A stretch of 64,000 nucleotides of DNA from Synechococcus sp. RedBA-s (GCF_024345495.1 NZ_JAGQBF010000001.1:1-64000), one strand, 5' to 3'; positions 35,679 through 45,617 are shown, counted from the stretch's first letter. The notes: a model not told the origin generated them from the letters alone. Numbers and translations are program-made.

Positions 35679-36310
35679 TTCAGCCAGGCCCGGCGCAGCA
35701 GGGCGTTGCAGCTGGCCCCCACCAGACCGGCCCCACCCTTGCTGCCCTCGAGCCGGATCTGGGGCCACCCACTGGCCGCCAGCCGCCGCTTGCTCTCGGC
35801 CACTCCCACGAAGCCCACCGGCATGCCGATCACCAGGGCCGGCCGCTGGCTACCGCCGGGCTGTTCCAGTTGATCCAGCAGGCGCTCCAGGGCGGTGGGG
35901 GCACTGCCGATCAGGACCACCGCACCGGGGCAGGCCGCCAGTGCCGCCGTCATCCCCTCGGCGCTGCGTGTACCGCCGGGGGGCGCCACGGCCGGGGCCC
36001 ACTCGAGGATGCAGCGCACCGGGTTGGCGAAGGTGCGCCGGGCCATCGGCGCCACGGCCGCGGCCGCCATGGCCGTGTCGGTGAGGATCACGGCCCCTGC
36101 AGCGAGGGCCTCCAGGCCCAAGCCGCAGGCACCGGGGCTGAAGCGCAGATCGGCGGCGATGGCCAGATCACCACTGCTGTGCACCAGACGCTCCAGCAGC
36201 TCCTGCTGCACGGGGTCGAGATCGGTGGGACCCAGCCACTGGCGGATGCGCCGCACACTTTCGCTGAAGATCGGATGATCCAGATCCAAGCCAGGCCGCC
36301 CCATGCCCAT
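35648..36310 (-). CDS. cobH: Precorrin-8X methylmutase
   Basis: CobH/CbiC moves a methyl group from C-11 to C-12 of the corrin ring precursor, giving hydrogenobyrinate in cobalamin synthesis. Features are [17 protein letters not shown] at the N-terminus, [21 protein letters not shown] with the active-site His, DTAMAAAAV, and [21 protein letters not shown] with the substrate-binding loop. Its length (220 residues) is normal. The ATG at 36310 overlaps the start codon region of holA on the other strand. A TTG at 36289 just before the conserved DLDHPIF would avoid this and may be the true start. Confidence 0.9.
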   Translation of the reverse strand: MGMGRPGLDLDHPIFSESVRRIRQWLGPTDLDPVQQELLERLVHSSGDLAIAADLRFSPGACGLGLEALAAGAVILTDTAMAAAAVAPMARRTFANPVRCILEWAPAVAPPGGTRSAEGMTAALAACPGAVVLIGSAPTALERLLDQLEQPGGSQRPALVIGMPVGFVGVAESKRRLAASGWPQIRLEGSKGGAGLVGASCNALLRRAWLNQAAAPGPTA

Positions 36311-37271
36311 CCATCTCTACTGGGGTGACGACGAGGCCGCCAGGACCCGAGCGATCGACGAGTTGATCAACAAGGAGGTGGACCCGGCCTGGCACAGCAT
36401 CAACCTCACCCGCCTCGATGGCTCAGACGCCGCCCAGGCTGCCCAGGCCCTGAGCGAAGCCCGCACCCCGCCCTTCGGCAGCGGTGCCCGGCTGGTGCTG
36501 CTGCAGCGCAGTCCCTTCACCAGCCCCTGCTCCGCCGAGCTGGCGGGCCAGCTGGACGCCTGCCTGGAGCTGATTCCCGAGAGTTGCCACCTGGTGCTGG
36601 TGAGCAGCGGCAAACCCGATGCCCGCCTGCGCACCACCAAGGCGCTGCGGCAGCAGGCCCTGGAGAAGAGCTTTCAGCTGCCCTCCGCCTGGGATGGGGC
36701 CGGCCAGATCGAGCTGGTGGCGCGCACGGCGAGAGAACTGGGGGTGAAGCTGGCGGCGGGGGCAGCCGAAGCCCTGGCGGAGGCAATCGGCAGCGACAGC
36801 GCCCGGCTGAGCAGCGAACTGGAGAAGCTGGCGCTCTACAGCGGCGAGGCACCGGTTCAGGTGGCGGCGGTGGCGGCCCTGGTGGGCGGTCACAGCACCA
36901 CCAGCCTGGCGGTGGGGGATGCCCTGCTGGAAGGGAATGCCGGCGCGGCGATCGCCCTGGTCGACGACCTGCTGCAGGCGGGGGAGCCGGCCCTGCGGCT
37001 GGTGGCCTCGCTCACCAGCCAGGTCAGGGGCTGGCTCTGGGTCTGCCTGCTGGAAAGCCACGGCGAGCAGGACGTGGCCGTGATCGCCAAGGCCGCCGGC
37101 ATCGGCAACCCCAAGCGGATCTATGTGATGCGCCGGCAGATCCGCGGACGGACCCCCGCCCGGCTGCTGACCCTGCTGGCCCAGGTGCTGGAGGTGGAGG
37201 CCGCCCTCAAACGGGGCGCCGAGGCTGGTGAGGCCTTCCGCGATGGGCTGCTGCTGGCCACCGCCCGATAA
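36303..37271 (+). CDS. holA: DNA polymerase III delta subunit
   Basis: The delta subunit opens the beta sliding clamp inside the clamp-loader complex. The 322-residue protein begins [19 protein letters not shown], where other members have a YGxxxxLxxxxI start. It has the AAA+-like fold without a working Walker A, and ends with the helical collar (LTSQVRGWLWVCLLES, VYVMRRQ-like YVMRRQIRGRTPARLL). It partners with DnaX, encoded 18 kb away in this window. It is followed after about 30 bp by lysC in the same direction. Confidence 0.9.
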   Translation: MPIHLYWGDDEAARTRAIDELINKEVDPAWHSINLTRLDGSDAAQAAQALSEARTPPFGSGARLVLLQRSPFTSPCSAELAGQLDACLELIPESCHLVLVSSGKPDARLRTTKALRQQALEKSFQLPSAWDGAGQIELVARTARELGVKLAAGAAEALAEAIGSDSARLSSELEKLALYSGEAPVQVAAVAALVGGHSTTSLAVGDALLEGNAGAAIALVDDLLQAGEPALRLVASLTSQVRGWLWVCLLESHGEQDVAVIAKAAGIGNPKRIYVMRRQIRGRTPARLLTLLAQVLEVEAALKRGAEAGEAFRDGLLLATAR

Positions 37272-37302
37272 TCGCGACATCACATCGCGTCTGCCGAGCG
37301 GA

Positions 37303-39108
37303 ATGGCCCTGCTGGTTCAGAAATTCGGGGGAACCTCCGTCGGCAGCGTGGAGCGGATCCAGGCGGTGGCCCAGCGGATCGCCGCCAGCCGCGAGCAGGG
37401 TCACGACCTGGTGATCGTGGTCTCAGCCATGGGCCACACCACCGATGAGCTCACCTCCCTGGCGCGGGCGCTCTGCCCTGAGCCCCCCCAGCGGGAGATG
37501 GACATGCTGCTGGCCACGGGCGAGCAGGTGTCGATCGCCCTGCTGGCGATGGCTCTGCACAGCATCGGCGTGCCGGCCGTGTCGATGACCGGACCGCAGG
37601 TGGGCATCGTGACCGAATCGGCCCACGGCCGTGCCCGCATCCTCGAGGTGCGCACCGAGCGGCTGCGCAAACGGCTTGAGGATGGCCAGGTGGTGGTGGT
37701 GGCCGGCTTCCAGGGCACCAGCAGCGGCAGTGCCGGCACGCCCGAGATCACCACCCTGGGCCGGGGTGGCTCCGACACCTCCGCCGTGGCCCTCGCCGCT
37801 GCCCTGGGGGCCGATGTCTGCGAGATCTACACCGATGTAGCCGGGGTGCTCACCACCGACCCGCGCCAGGTGAGCGATGCCCAGCTGATGGAGGAGGTGA
37901 GCTGCAACGAGATGCTGGAGCTGGCCAGCCTCGGGGCGGCTGTACTCCATCCCCGCGCCGTCGAGATCGCCCGCAACTACGGCGTGCCCCTGGTGGTGCG
38001 CTCCAGCTGGAGCAACGCCCCCGGCACCCGGCTTATCAGCGGCTTCCCCCGGCCGATCGGCAGCGAAGGGCTGGAGCTGGGCCGGCCGGTGGATGGGGCG
38101 GATCTGGAGCACCAGCAAGCCGTGCTGGCCCTCACCAGGGTGCCCGACCACCCCGGGGTGGCCGCCCTGCTGTTCGAGGCCCTCTCCGCGGCGGGGCTGA
38201 ACGTGGATCTGATCGTGCAGGCCACCCATGTCGGGGCGAGCAACGACATCGCCTTCACCCTCTCGGAGAGCCAGCTGGAGGCGGCCCGCGAAGTCTGCCG
38301 GGGCCTGCTCCAGAAACTGGCGGTGGAGGAGAGCGCCCTCAGCACGCAGGGCGGGCTGGCCAAGCTCAGCATTTCCGGGGCCGGGATCATGGGGCGGCCA
38401 GGCATCGCCGCGCGCCTGTTTGACACCCTGGCTCGCTACGGCATCAATCTGCGCATGATCGCCACCAGTGAAGTGAAAGTGAGCTGCCTGGTGGAGGGCA
38501 GCCAGGGTGCGCGGGCCCTGCGCGCCGCCGCCGAGGTGTTCGAACTGCAGGACTACCAGCTCCGCCAGAATCCGCTCCCCTGCGACGTGAGCGATCCGGC
38601 CGTGCGCGGCGTGGCCCTCGACCGCAACCAGGCCCAGGTGGTGGTCCGCCAGGTTCCCGATCGCCCTGGCACGGCCGCAGCCGTCTGCCGGGCCCTGGCC
38701 GACGCCGGCATCAGCCTTGACACCATCGTCCAGTCGGAGCGCACCCACGGCTCGGGCCCGCAGCTGAGCCGCGACATGAGCTTCACCCTGCGCCGCGATG
38801 ACCTCAACCGAGCCCGCCAGGCCCTGCAGCCGGTGCTCGCCCCCTGGCCTGAGGCTCGCTTCGAGGAGGGCCTGGCCATCGCCCGGGTGAGCGCCGTGGG
38901 CGCGGGCATGCCTTGCACCCACGGCACCGCCGCCCGCATGTTCCGGGCCTTGGCGGAGGCCGGTGTGAACATCGAGATGATCGCCACCAGCGAGATCCGC
39001 ACCAGCTGCGTGGTGGCGGAGGCCGATGGGATCAAGGCCCTGCAGGCGGTGCATGCCTGCTTCCATCTGGGCGGCAGCACCACCGCAGAGATGGAGGCCA
39101 TGGCCTAG
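37303..39108 (+). CDS. lysC: Aspartate kinase with four ACT domains
   Basis: Aspartokinase phosphorylates L-aspartate in the first step toward lysine, threonine and methionine. The kinase domain (about 1-245) begins LVQKFGGTSVGSVERI and includes TTLGRGGSDTSAVALAAAL. Two pairs of ACT domains follow (about 268-410 and 445-595). Each pair has repeated allosteric blocks such as FEALSAAGLNVDLIVQ and LADAGISLDTIVQSE, then ISGAGIMGRPGIAARLF and VSAVGAGMPCTHGTAARMF. The internally duplicated ACT pair is the cyanobacterial form and allows feedback by lysine and threonine. The ATG at 37303 fits the family. The stop codon overlaps the next GTG by one base. Confidence 0.95.
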   Translation: MALLVQKFGGTSVGSVERIQAVAQRIAASREQGHDLVIVVSAMGHTTDELTSLARALCPEPPQREMDMLLATGEQVSIALLAMALHSIGVPAVSMTGPQVGIVTESAHGRARILEVRTERLRKRLEDGQVVVVAGFQGTSSGSAGTPEITTLGRGGSDTSAVALAAALGADVCEIYTDVAGVLTTDPRQVSDAQLMEEVSCNEMLELASLGAAVLHPRAVEIARNYGVPLVVRSSWSNAPGTRLISGFPRPIGSEGLELGRPVDGADLEHQQAVLALTRVPDHPGVAALLFEALSAAGLNVDLIVQATHVGASNDIAFTLSESQLEAAREVCRGLLQKLAVEESALSTQGGLAKLSISGAGIMGRPGIAARLFDTLARYGINLRMIATSEVKVSCLVEGSQGARALRAAAEVFELQDYQLRQNPLPCDVSDPAVRGVALDRNQAQVVVRQVPDRPGTAAAVCRALADAGISLDTIVQSERTHGSGPQLSRDMSFTLRRDDLNRARQALQPVLAPWPEARFEEGLAIARVSAVGAGMPCTHGTAARMFRALAEAGVNIEMIATSEIRTSCVVAEADGIKALQAVHACFHLGGSTTAEMEAMA

Positions 39109-40442
39109 TGCATTGGTTGCGCCACCGCCGCTGGCTGGCCCTGGCCGCGGGCCTCGATGCCCTGGGGGTCTGCCTGCTGGCGGCCTGGATCGTGCGGGAG
39201 CGGGATGGCGTCCTGGAGAATCAGCTGGGTCTGCTGGCCATGCTGGTGGCGGCTTATCTCAGCCTCGGCTGGCTGTTCGGGTCCTTCACCCTGGTCAAGA
39301 CCCGGCGCCTGCGCTGGAGCCAGCTGGTGGTGCGCCTGGTCATCACCAGCGCCGCCACCACCGCCACCGGTGCGGTGGTGGGCTGGTTGCTGCGGGCCGC
39401 GCCGGAGGTAACACTGCTGCACCGCGGCAGCCTGATGCCACTCTTCACCCTGGCGGCACTCTGGAGCGCCGGCGTGCGGCTGATGCTGCGCCAGCTGGCC
39501 CACTCCACCCAGCAGGACCAGTGGGCCATCGTCACTCTTCCCGGCGAGCAGGAGGCGATCCGGGCTGAATGGGAGCGAATCGGCGCCACGCGGGCTCCAT
39601 CCATCCATGTCTTGGGTGACTGCTTCAGCCAGCTGGAGAGCGGGCCGGACGGCAACCAGAGCAGCGGCCTCGCCCTCAGCCAGGGGGTGCTCAAGCAACC
39701 CGATGGCCTCGACTCCTGCGCCCGGGCCCTGGCTGAAGGCCGGCCCGTCACCTCCCTGGCACTGGCGGCGGAGCAGGAGCTGCAGCGCATCCCGCCCCAC
39801 TGGGTGGAAGATCAATGGTTGCTGTTCTCCGATCGCAGCGAGCAGCGCAGTGGCGGCTTCGAGCGACAGCTCAAACGCTATGCCGATGTGATGGTGAGTC
39901 TGCTGCTGCTGCTGATTTGCACTCCGGTGCTGGCCATCGCCGCTGCCTTGATCCGCATAACCGATGGCGGACCGGTGCTCTACCGGCAGAAGCGCACGGG
40001 CCTGCAGGGCAAGCGCTTCGAGGTGATCAAACTGCGCACGATGGTTCCCGATGCGGAGGAGGAGGGGGAGGCGATCTGGTCGGATCCGAACGACGGGCGC
40101 ATCACCCCTGTAGGCCACTGGCTGCGGCGCACCCGGCTCGATGAGCTGCCCCAGCTGATCAACGTGCTTCGGGGGGAGATGAGCCTGATCGGCCCGCGGC
40201 CGGAGCGGCCGGAGCTGGAAACAGACCTGGAGCGACGCATTCCCAACTACCGCCTGCGCCACTGGATCCGGCCGGGGCTGAGCGGCTGGGCCCAGGTGAA
40301 CATGCCGTACACCTCCACGGTTGAGGACGCTGAGCTGAAGCTGAGCTATGACCTTTTCTATCTGCGCAACAGCAGCGTCTGGCTGGATCTGCTCATCCTG
40401 TTCAAGACGATCAAGATCGTGCTCAAGGCCGCCGGCCGCTGA
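39108..40442 (+). CDS. Polysaccharide-initiating sugar transferase (WbaP/WcaJ-like)
   Basis: This type of enzyme starts polysaccharide synthesis by moving a sugar-phosphate onto undecaprenyl phosphate. The 444-residue protein has three or four N-terminal membrane helices (about 10-125) and a soluble middle part. The catalytic bacterial sugar-transferase domain runs from about 250. It contains KRYADVMVSLLLLLICTPVL (re-entrant membrane helix), GPVLYRQKRTGLQGKRFEVIK, RTRLDELPQLINVLRGEMSL, and IGPRPERPE. The GTG start overlaps the lysC stop (TAGTG). It is separate from the glycan island but could feed it. The terminal LRHWIRPGLSGWAQVN motif is standard. Confidence 0.9.
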   Translation: MHWLRHRRWLALAAGLDALGVCLLAAWIVRERDGVLENQLGLLAMLVAAYLSLGWLFGSFTLVKTRRLRWSQLVVRLVITSAATTATGAVVGWLLRAAPEVTLLHRGSLMPLFTLAALWSAGVRLMLRQLAHSTQQDQWAIVTLPGEQEAIRAEWERIGATRAPSIHVLGDCFSQLESGPDGNQSSGLALSQGVLKQPDGLDSCARALAEGRPVTSLALAAEQELQRIPPHWVEDQWLLFSDRSEQRSGGFERQLKRYADVMVSLLLLLICTPVLAIAAALIRITDGGPVLYRQKRTGLQGKRFEVIKLRTMVPDAEEEGEAIWSDPNDGRITPVGHWLRRTRLDELPQLINVLRGEMSLIGPRPERPELETDLERRIPNYRLRHWIRPGLSGWAQVNMPYTSTVEDAELKLSYDLFYLRNSSVWLDLLILFKTIKIVLKAAGR

Positions 40443-40485
40443 GCTTCAACGCAGCGCGAGAAGCTGAGAGCTTTTCACTCTACCC

Positions 40486-42492
40486 TCAGGCCCTCCCCAC
40501 CAGTTTCTGACGCAGCTTCTTGATGCGGTCGCGCAGGTTGGCGGCCTCTTCGAACTCCAGATTCTTGGCGGCGGCTTTCATCTTGTCTTCCAGCTCCAGG
40601 ATCAGCTCCGGCAGGGCATCGAGGGGCACCATCGCGAACGATGCCGGCTCAACGTCTGCAGCTGGTGCGTCCTCCTGAGCGCGCCTGGACACCTCCAGGA
40701 AGCTGAGAATGGCATTGCCGGCCCGCTTGCCGGCAGGGCTGGGGGTGATGCCGTGGGTCTCGTTGTAGGTCTGCTGAATCGCCCGGCGCCGCTCGGTTTC
40801 GGAAATGGCGCGAACCATCGAATTGGTGAGGTTGTCGGCATAGAGCAAGGCCGTCCCATCCACATGGCGGGCCGCCCGGCCGATGGTTTGAATCAAGGAG
40901 CGCTCCGCCCGCAGGAATCCTTCCTTGTCGGCATCGAGAATCGCCACCAGGGACACCTCCGGCAGATCCAGACCTTCCCGCAGCAGGTTCACCCCCACCA
41001 GGGCATCGAATTCACCGTTGCGCAGATCCTGGATGATCTCGATCCGCTCAATCGAATGGATCTCCGAGTGCAGATAGCGCACCCGCACGCCATTTTCAGC
41101 GAGGTAATCGGTGAGGTCCTCGGCCATCCGTTTGGTCAGGGTGGTGATCAAGGTGCGCTCATCCCGGCCTGCCCTCAGGCGGATTTCGCCGAGCAGATCA
41201 TCCACCTGACCCTCGCTGGGGCGCACCTCCACCACCGGATCAAGCACCCCTGTGGGGCGGATCACCTGCTGGGCCACATGGCCGTGGCTCTGGTCCATCT
41301 CCCAGGTGCCTGGGGTGGCTGACACGAAGATGGTCTGGCGGGCCTTCGACCAGAACTCCTCGGCCTTGAGCGGACGGTTGTCGGCGGCGCTGGGCAGCCG
41401 AAAGCCATGCTCCACCAGCACCTGCTTACGGGCCTGGTCGCCGTTGTACATGGCATGGAGCTGGGAGCAGGTGACGTGGCTCTCATCCACCACCAGCAAC
41501 CAATCGTCGGGGAAATAATCAATCAGGCACTCCGGTGGTGTGCCAGCCTGGCGCCCTGCCAGATGGCGTGCATAATTCTCAACGCCATTGCAGTAGCCCA
41601 CCTGCTGCAGCATCTCCAGGTCGTAGGTGGTGCGCTGCTCCAGGCGCTGGGCTTCCAACAGGCGTCCCTGGCCATGGAGAACCTCCAGGCGCTGATGCAG
41701 TTCATCGCGGATGGCGGCGATCGCGGATTCCAGCCGGTCCTTGGGCGTGACGAAGTGCTTGGCAGGGTAGATATTGATAGTTTCGAGGCTCTGGAGGATT
41801 TCGCCGGTGGTGGGATCGACATAGCGAATCGCCTCCACCTCATCTCCGAACAGTTCAATGCGCACCAGCCGATCTTCATAGGCGGGACCGATCTCGAGCA
41901 CATCCCCTTTGACGCGGAAGCGGCCGCGGCCCACTTCGATGTCGTTGCGGGAATACTGGTTGTTGACCAGCTCGCGCAGGGATCCGCGCAGATTGAGAGA
42001 CTCGCCCACCTGAAAGCGCACGGCCGCCTTGAGGTATTCCGAGGGAATGCCGAGGCCATAGATGCAACTGATCGAGGCCACCACGATCACATCCTGCCGT
42101 TCGAACAATGAGCGGGTAGCGGAGTGACGCAGCATATCGATCTCCTCATTGATCGATGCTGTTTTTGCGATGTAGGTATCGGAGACCGGCACATAGGCCT
42201 CCGGCTGGTAATAGTCGTAGTAAGAGATGAAATATTCGACGGCGTTGTTCGGAAAGAACTCCCGCAACTCATTGCAGAGCTGAGCGGCCAGGGTCTTGTT
42301 GTGGGCCAGCACCAGGGCCGGGCGGCCGGTGCGGGCGATCACATTCGCGATGGTGAAGGTTTTACCGGTGCCCGTGGCCCCCAGCAGGGTCTGGTAGCGC
42401 TCACCGGCATCGACACCCTCCACCAGGGCCTCAATGGCCGTGGGTTGGTCGCCCTTGGGCTCGTAGGGAGCCTGGAGCTCGAAGCGCGCCAT
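40486..42492 (-). CDS. uvrB: Excinuclease ABC subunit B
   Basis: UvrB is the damage-verifying helicase of nucleotide excision repair. The protein has 668 residues: Walker [15 protein letters not shown] at about 35-48, the beta-hairpin [15 protein letters not shown] near 92, helicase motifs [17 protein letters not shown] and [12 protein letters not shown], and a C-terminal UVR domain ([18 protein letters not shown]) that meets UvrC. The ATG at 42492 gives the conserved [14 protein letters not shown] start; an upstream GTG at 42531 adds 13 unconserved residues. It ends 43 bp from the convergent sugar-transferase gene. Confidence 0.97.
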   Translation of the reverse strand: MARFELQAPYEPKGDQPTAIEALVEGVDAGERYQTLLGATGTGKTFTIANVIARTGRPALVLAHNKTLAAQLCNELREFFPNNAVEYFISYYDYYQPEAYVPVSDTYIAKTASINEEIDMLRHSATRSLFERQDVIVVASISCIYGLGIPSEYLKAAVRFQVGESLNLRGSLRELVNNQYSRNDIEVGRGRFRVKGDVLEIGPAYEDRLVRIELFGDEVEAIRYVDPTTGEILQSLETINIYPAKHFVTPKDRLESAIAAIRDELHQRLEVLHGQGRLLEAQRLEQRTTYDLEMLQQVGYCNGVENYARHLAGRQAGTPPECLIDYFPDDWLLVVDESHVTCSQLHAMYNGDQARKQVLVEHGFRLPSAADNRPLKAEEFWSKARQTIFVSATPGTWEMDQSHGHVAQQVIRPTGVLDPVVEVRPSEGQVDDLLGEIRLRAGRDERTLITTLTKRMAEDLTDYLAENGVRVRYLHSEIHSIERIEIIQDLRNGEFDALVGVNLLREGLDLPEVSLVAILDADKEGFLRAERSLIQTIGRAARHVDGTALLYADNLTNSMVRAISETERRRAIQQTYNETHGITPSPAGKRAGNAILSFLEVSRRAQEDAPAADVEPASFAMVPLDALPELILELEDKMKAAAKNLEFEEAANLRDRIKKLRQKLVGRA

Positions 42493-42622
42493 GGCCGCTG
42501 GATCCAGGTGGTCCCTGGACAAATACAGCACCGATCCTAGGAATCAGCCAAGGCCTGCGTTCGCTGTTCTGGATGCCCATCGCAGAGACAGACTGCGAAC
42601 GCAGACAACACAGCCATCACCC

Positions 42623-43054
42623 TCAGCCCACGCCGACCGCCGCGGAGAGGGCGGCCGCCGCCCGGGTGAAGCTCACATCAAGGCCGAGCCAGCCCAGGAT
42701 CAAAGTGCTGAGCACGCTGTAGACGATGGCGCCGAGGGCCGCACTGATCAGACCGTTCTTGAGCCGGAAGCCCTGAATCAGCCAGGCCGCCAGGGCAAAC
42801 AGCACGATCGTGATCACCCAGTTGTAGACGGCGGTGATCGGTGTCACCATCCCGCCCAGGCTGGTGAGCGCCCAGGGCAGCGCCAGCACCAGCCTCAACG
42901 GCCAGATCAGCAGCGTGCCCAGCAGACCGATCACCGCCGCGGACAGCAGAGCAGTGCCAAAGCCACTGAACTCGACACCGAGGGGCAGGGCGCCCACGAT
43001 CAACAGCACAACCGCGCGGATCGGCCATTGCAGGAGCCAGATGAACGCGCCCAT
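42623..43054 (-). CDS. Phage-holin-like 4-TM membrane protein
   Basis: The 143-residue protein is nearly all hydrophobic, with four predicted membrane helices (about 9-26, 33-58, 68-98 and 103-125). Small polar turns (VYNWVITIVLF, LKNGLISAALGAIVYSVLS) fit the widespread 'phage holin family' of superfamily IV. That family occurs in many cyanobacterial chromosomes away from prophages. No phage genes are nearby, so a lysis role is unlikely; the true function is unknown. It is a single gene between uvrB and ycf23, read leftward. Confidence 0.8.
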   Translation of the reverse strand: MGAFIWLLQWPIRAVVLLIVGALPLGVEFSGFGTALLSAAVIGLLGTLLIWPLRLVLALPWALTSLGGMVTPITAVYNWVITIVLFALAAWLIQGFRLKNGLISAALGAIVYSVLSTLILGWLGLDVSFTRAAAALSAAVGVG

Positions 43055-43161
43055 GGGAAAGGAAACAACAAGGGCCTAAGGCTAAACAAGGGCCCCTGAC
43101 TTAGCCAAGCCAAGGCTGCCGAACCGTCACAAGCCGGCAGGCCAGCCTCAGCCCCGGCGAC

Positions 43162-43917
43162 TCAGCCCACCGCCACCGGCACAGCGGCCAGGGCCTCGCG
43201 CAGGCCGCGCACCACCGCCATCATCGCCAGCTCGTCATCAAGACGGTTCACCGCCGAGCCCACCCCCACGCCATGGGCACCGGCGGCGATAGCCATCGGC
43301 AAGGTGACCGCCGAGAGGCCAGAGGCGCAGAGCACGGGAATCTCCACAGCCCGGCTGATGGCGTGGGCCGCCGCCAGGGTGGGCGCGGCCTTCTCGATCA
43401 GGCCCAGGACTCCGGGGCTGAAGGGGCGGGCGCTGGTGCCCCCTTCGGTCTGGATCAGGTCGGCGCCAGCGGCGGCCAGCTCGATGGCCAGCTGCTGCTG
43501 CTGATCGAGGGGAAGGACATGGGGCACCGTGACCGAGAGCACCACATCCGGAAGCAGCTGCCGGGTATGGCGGGTGAGGGCCAGCACCTCCTCGGCCCCG
43601 AAGATCCGCCCTTCGGGATAGAACGAATCGAAATTGCCGATCTCCACCATCGCGGCGCCAGCGGCCACGGCGGCAGGGAACAGCGCAGGATCCACGGCCG
43701 AAACACATACCGGCAGGCCGGAGACCTCAGCAGAGAGGCGCACGAGGGCCGGATCGCAGGCCACATCGAGCAGGTCGGCGCCAGCGGCTCCGGCGGCCCG
43801 GCTGATGCGCTCCACGCTGGCCGCCTCGAAGTTGGCCAGGCCGGCGATCACCTTCAACAGCCGCCGGGAGTGCAGCGCCGCTTGCAGGGAAGCGGGCAGG
43901 CTGGTGAGGCGCGACAT
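43162..43917 (-). CDS. ycf23: Ycf23 / DUF561 family protein
   Basis: This 251-residue TIM-barrel-like protein is conserved in cyanobacteria and in red-algal plastids, but its reaction is unknown. Recognisable segments are LKVIAGLANFEAASVERISR, AAGADLLDVACDP, MVEIGNFDSFYPEGR, LIQTEGGTS, and VGVGSAVNRLDD. These resemble phosphate-binding loops of biosynthetic TIM barrels. The ATG at 43917 lies only 15 bp from the divergent tilS start, so the two must share a very compact promoter or be read from overlapping upstream transcripts. The longer frame upstream is antisense to tilS. Confidence 0.88.
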   Translation of the reverse strand: MSRLTSLPASLQAALHSRRLLKVIAGLANFEAASVERISRAAGAAGADLLDVACDPALVRLSAEVSGLPVCVSAVDPALFPAAVAAGAAMVEIGNFDSFYPEGRIFGAEEVLALTRHTRQLLPDVVLSVTVPHVLPLDQQQQLAIELAAAGADLIQTEGGTSARPFSPGVLGLIEKAAPTLAAAHAISRAVEIPVLCASGLSAVTLPMAIAAGAHGVGVGSAVNRLDDELAMMAVVRGLREALAAVPVAVG

Positions 43918-43932
43918 CGGCGAACAGGGCAG

Positions 43933-45030
43933 ATGAAAGCGATCCTCCCATGGGGTCCCCTGCAGCAGCGGCTGCAGCAGCGGCTGCTGGCGGACCCCCA
44001 GCTCCTGCCCAGGGGGGAGTGTCTGCTGCTGGCCGTCTCCGGTGGCCAGGACTCGATGGCCCTGACGGTCCTGCTGCTGCAGCTGAGGCACCTGCATGGC
44101 TGGGAGCTGCACCTCTGGCACGGCAATCACGGTTGGCGCGAGCAAGCCGCTGATCAGGCCGGGGAACTGGCGGCCTGGGCCGCCGGCCTGGGGCTGCCGA
44201 TGCGGGTGGAGCAGGCCCCCGCTGGAGCCGCCTCCGCCAGCAGCGGCCGTGAGGAGGCTGGGCGCCGCTGGCGCTACGAGCGCCTGAGGGAGCAGGCCCT
44301 CAGCCTCAGCTGCCCCCGCGTCGTCAGCGGCCATACCGGCAGTGACCGGGCCGAGACCCTGCTGTTCAACCTGGCCAGGGGCTGCGGCCTGCGCGGGCTG
44401 AGCAGCCTGCGCGCGCGGCGTCCCCTCTGCGGCGGCATTGAGTTGGTGCGGCCGCTGCTCGGCTTCTCCCGGGCCGAGACCGCAGCCTTCTGTGAGCAGC
44501 AGCAGCTGCCCCTGTGGCTGGATCCCAGCAACGCCGATCCCCGCTTCAGCCGCAACCGCCTGCGCCACGAGGTGCTGCCGGTGCTGGAGGACCTCCACCC
44601 CGGGGCCTGGCGCCGTCTGGGGGCCCTCGCCGAGCGTCTGGAGAGCACCCAGGACCTCAGCGAGGAGCTGGCCCTGCTGGCCCTCACAGCCCTGCAGACC
44701 CCGCCAGCCCCAGAGGCTGCTGCAGGCCAGAGGGGGCAGGGATCAGCTCTGCAGCGCCGACGGCTGAGCGAGCTCTCCGCCAGCAGCCAGGCGCTGCTGC
44801 TCAATCTCTGGCTGGAGCGCAGCGCTGGGGTGAGGCTGGGGGCCAGGAGCCTTGAAGCCCTGAGGCGCCGGTTGCCGCTCAGCCAGGGGCCTGGCAGCCT
44901 GTCCTTGCCCGGAGGCAGAAGCCTCCACTGGGACCGTTACAGCCTGCGGCTGCAACTGGAGCCAAGCGATCACGCGGATCCATCCAGCCGTCCCGCAGCC
45001 GGGTCGGCGTCAGCCCCCACCAACCCATGA
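43933..45030 (+). CDS. tilS: tRNA(Ile)-lysidine synthetase
   Basis: TilS attaches lysine to C34 of the CAU-anticodon tRNA-Ile so that it reads AUA codons. The N-terminal PP-loop ATPase contains LLAVSGGQDSMALT at about 33-46. HLWHGNHGWRE, SGHTGSDRAETLLFNLARG, and DPSNADPRFSRNRLRHEVLP are the tRNA and adenylate-binding blocks. The 365-residue protein is of the short type, lacking the extra C-terminal domain of E. coli TilS. The ATG at 43933 fits the family. The stop overlaps the following gene (ATGA). Confidence 0.92.
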   Translation: MKAILPWGPLQQRLQQRLLADPQLLPRGECLLLAVSGGQDSMALTVLLLQLRHLHGWELHLWHGNHGWREQAADQAGELAAWAAGLGLPMRVEQAPAGAASASSGREEAGRRWRYERLREQALSLSCPRVVSGHTGSDRAETLLFNLARGCGLRGLSSLRARRPLCGGIELVRPLLGFSRAETAAFCEQQQLPLWLDPSNADPRFSRNRLRHEVLPVLEDLHPGAWRRLGALAERLESTQDLSEELALLALTALQTPPAPEAAAGQRGQGSALQRRRLSELSASSQALLLNLWLERSAGVRLGARSLEALRRRLPLSQGPGSLSLPGGRSLHWDRYSLRLQLEPSDHADPSSRPAAGSASAPTNP

Positions 45031-45569
45031 CCACCAGCGGCTTCGATCAGGCCTACAAGAGCGTGGAGCTGGCCTACAGCCAGGGCCGCTTCACCGAGGC
45101 CCTGCAAGAGGGGCAGGACCTGCTCAACGCCACGCCACTGGAGGCCAGCGATCCCCACAGCCTGCGGCTGAAACTGCTGCTGGGGCACATTCACTTCTAT
45201 GGCTTGCGTCAGCCCGACGCCGCCGGCGAGCTCTACAGCCAGGTGCAGGCCACGGCCACCCAGGGGAGCACCTACAACGATCTGGCCGCCGAGGGACTGG
45301 CCCTCTGTGAGCAGAGCCAGCCCAGAGCCAGCCAGCCCGAAGCCAGCCAGGCCGCCGCGATGCCCTGGGCCGCGGATCTGACTTCGATGGGGGCAGCCCC
45401 CCTGAGCCTGGCTCCTGCTCCTCGTGACAGCGCCGAGCTGGAGGAGGTGCGGGTGGAGGTGCTGGTGGAGCCCAGCGTCAGCCCAAACAAGGACACAGGC
45501 CGAAGGCGCTTCAGCCCGGAGGAGGATGCGGAGCTGGCCAAGGGACTGCTGCGGGTGGTGCTGGGCTGA
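45027..45569 (+). CDS. Conserved TPR-like protein of unknown function
   Basis: The 180-residue protein opens with helical-repeat-like segments (FDQAYKSVELAYSQGRFTEAL, HSLRLKLLLGHIHFYGLRQ, AAGELYSQVQ, LAAEGLALCEQ) resembling one or two tetratricopeptide repeats. An Ala/Pro/Ser-rich linker follows, then a charged C-terminal helix (RRFSPEEDAELAKGLLRVVLG). Such proteins act as binding platforms; no partner is evident. It is translationally coupled to tilS through a 4-bp overlap and is convergent with the RNase J gene. Confidence 0.75.
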   Translation: MTTSGFDQAYKSVELAYSQGRFTEALQEGQDLLNATPLEASDPHSLRLKLLLGHIHFYGLRQPDAAGELYSQVQATATQGSTYNDLAAEGLALCEQSQPRASQPEASQAAAMPWAADLTSMGAAPLSLAPAPRDSAELEEVRVEVLVEPSVSPNKDTGRRRFSPEEDAELAKGLLRVVLG

Positions 45570-45617
45570 GCAGCAGCGGAGCCACCCAGCCCCCGGAGCC
45601 ACCCAGCCCGCAGCCGC

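Noticed and set aside
37423-39066. 547-codon open frame on the minus strand
   Set aside because: It is antisense to lysC, rich in His/Gly/Ala as expected from GC-rich reverse reading, and shows no domain. lysC is certain.
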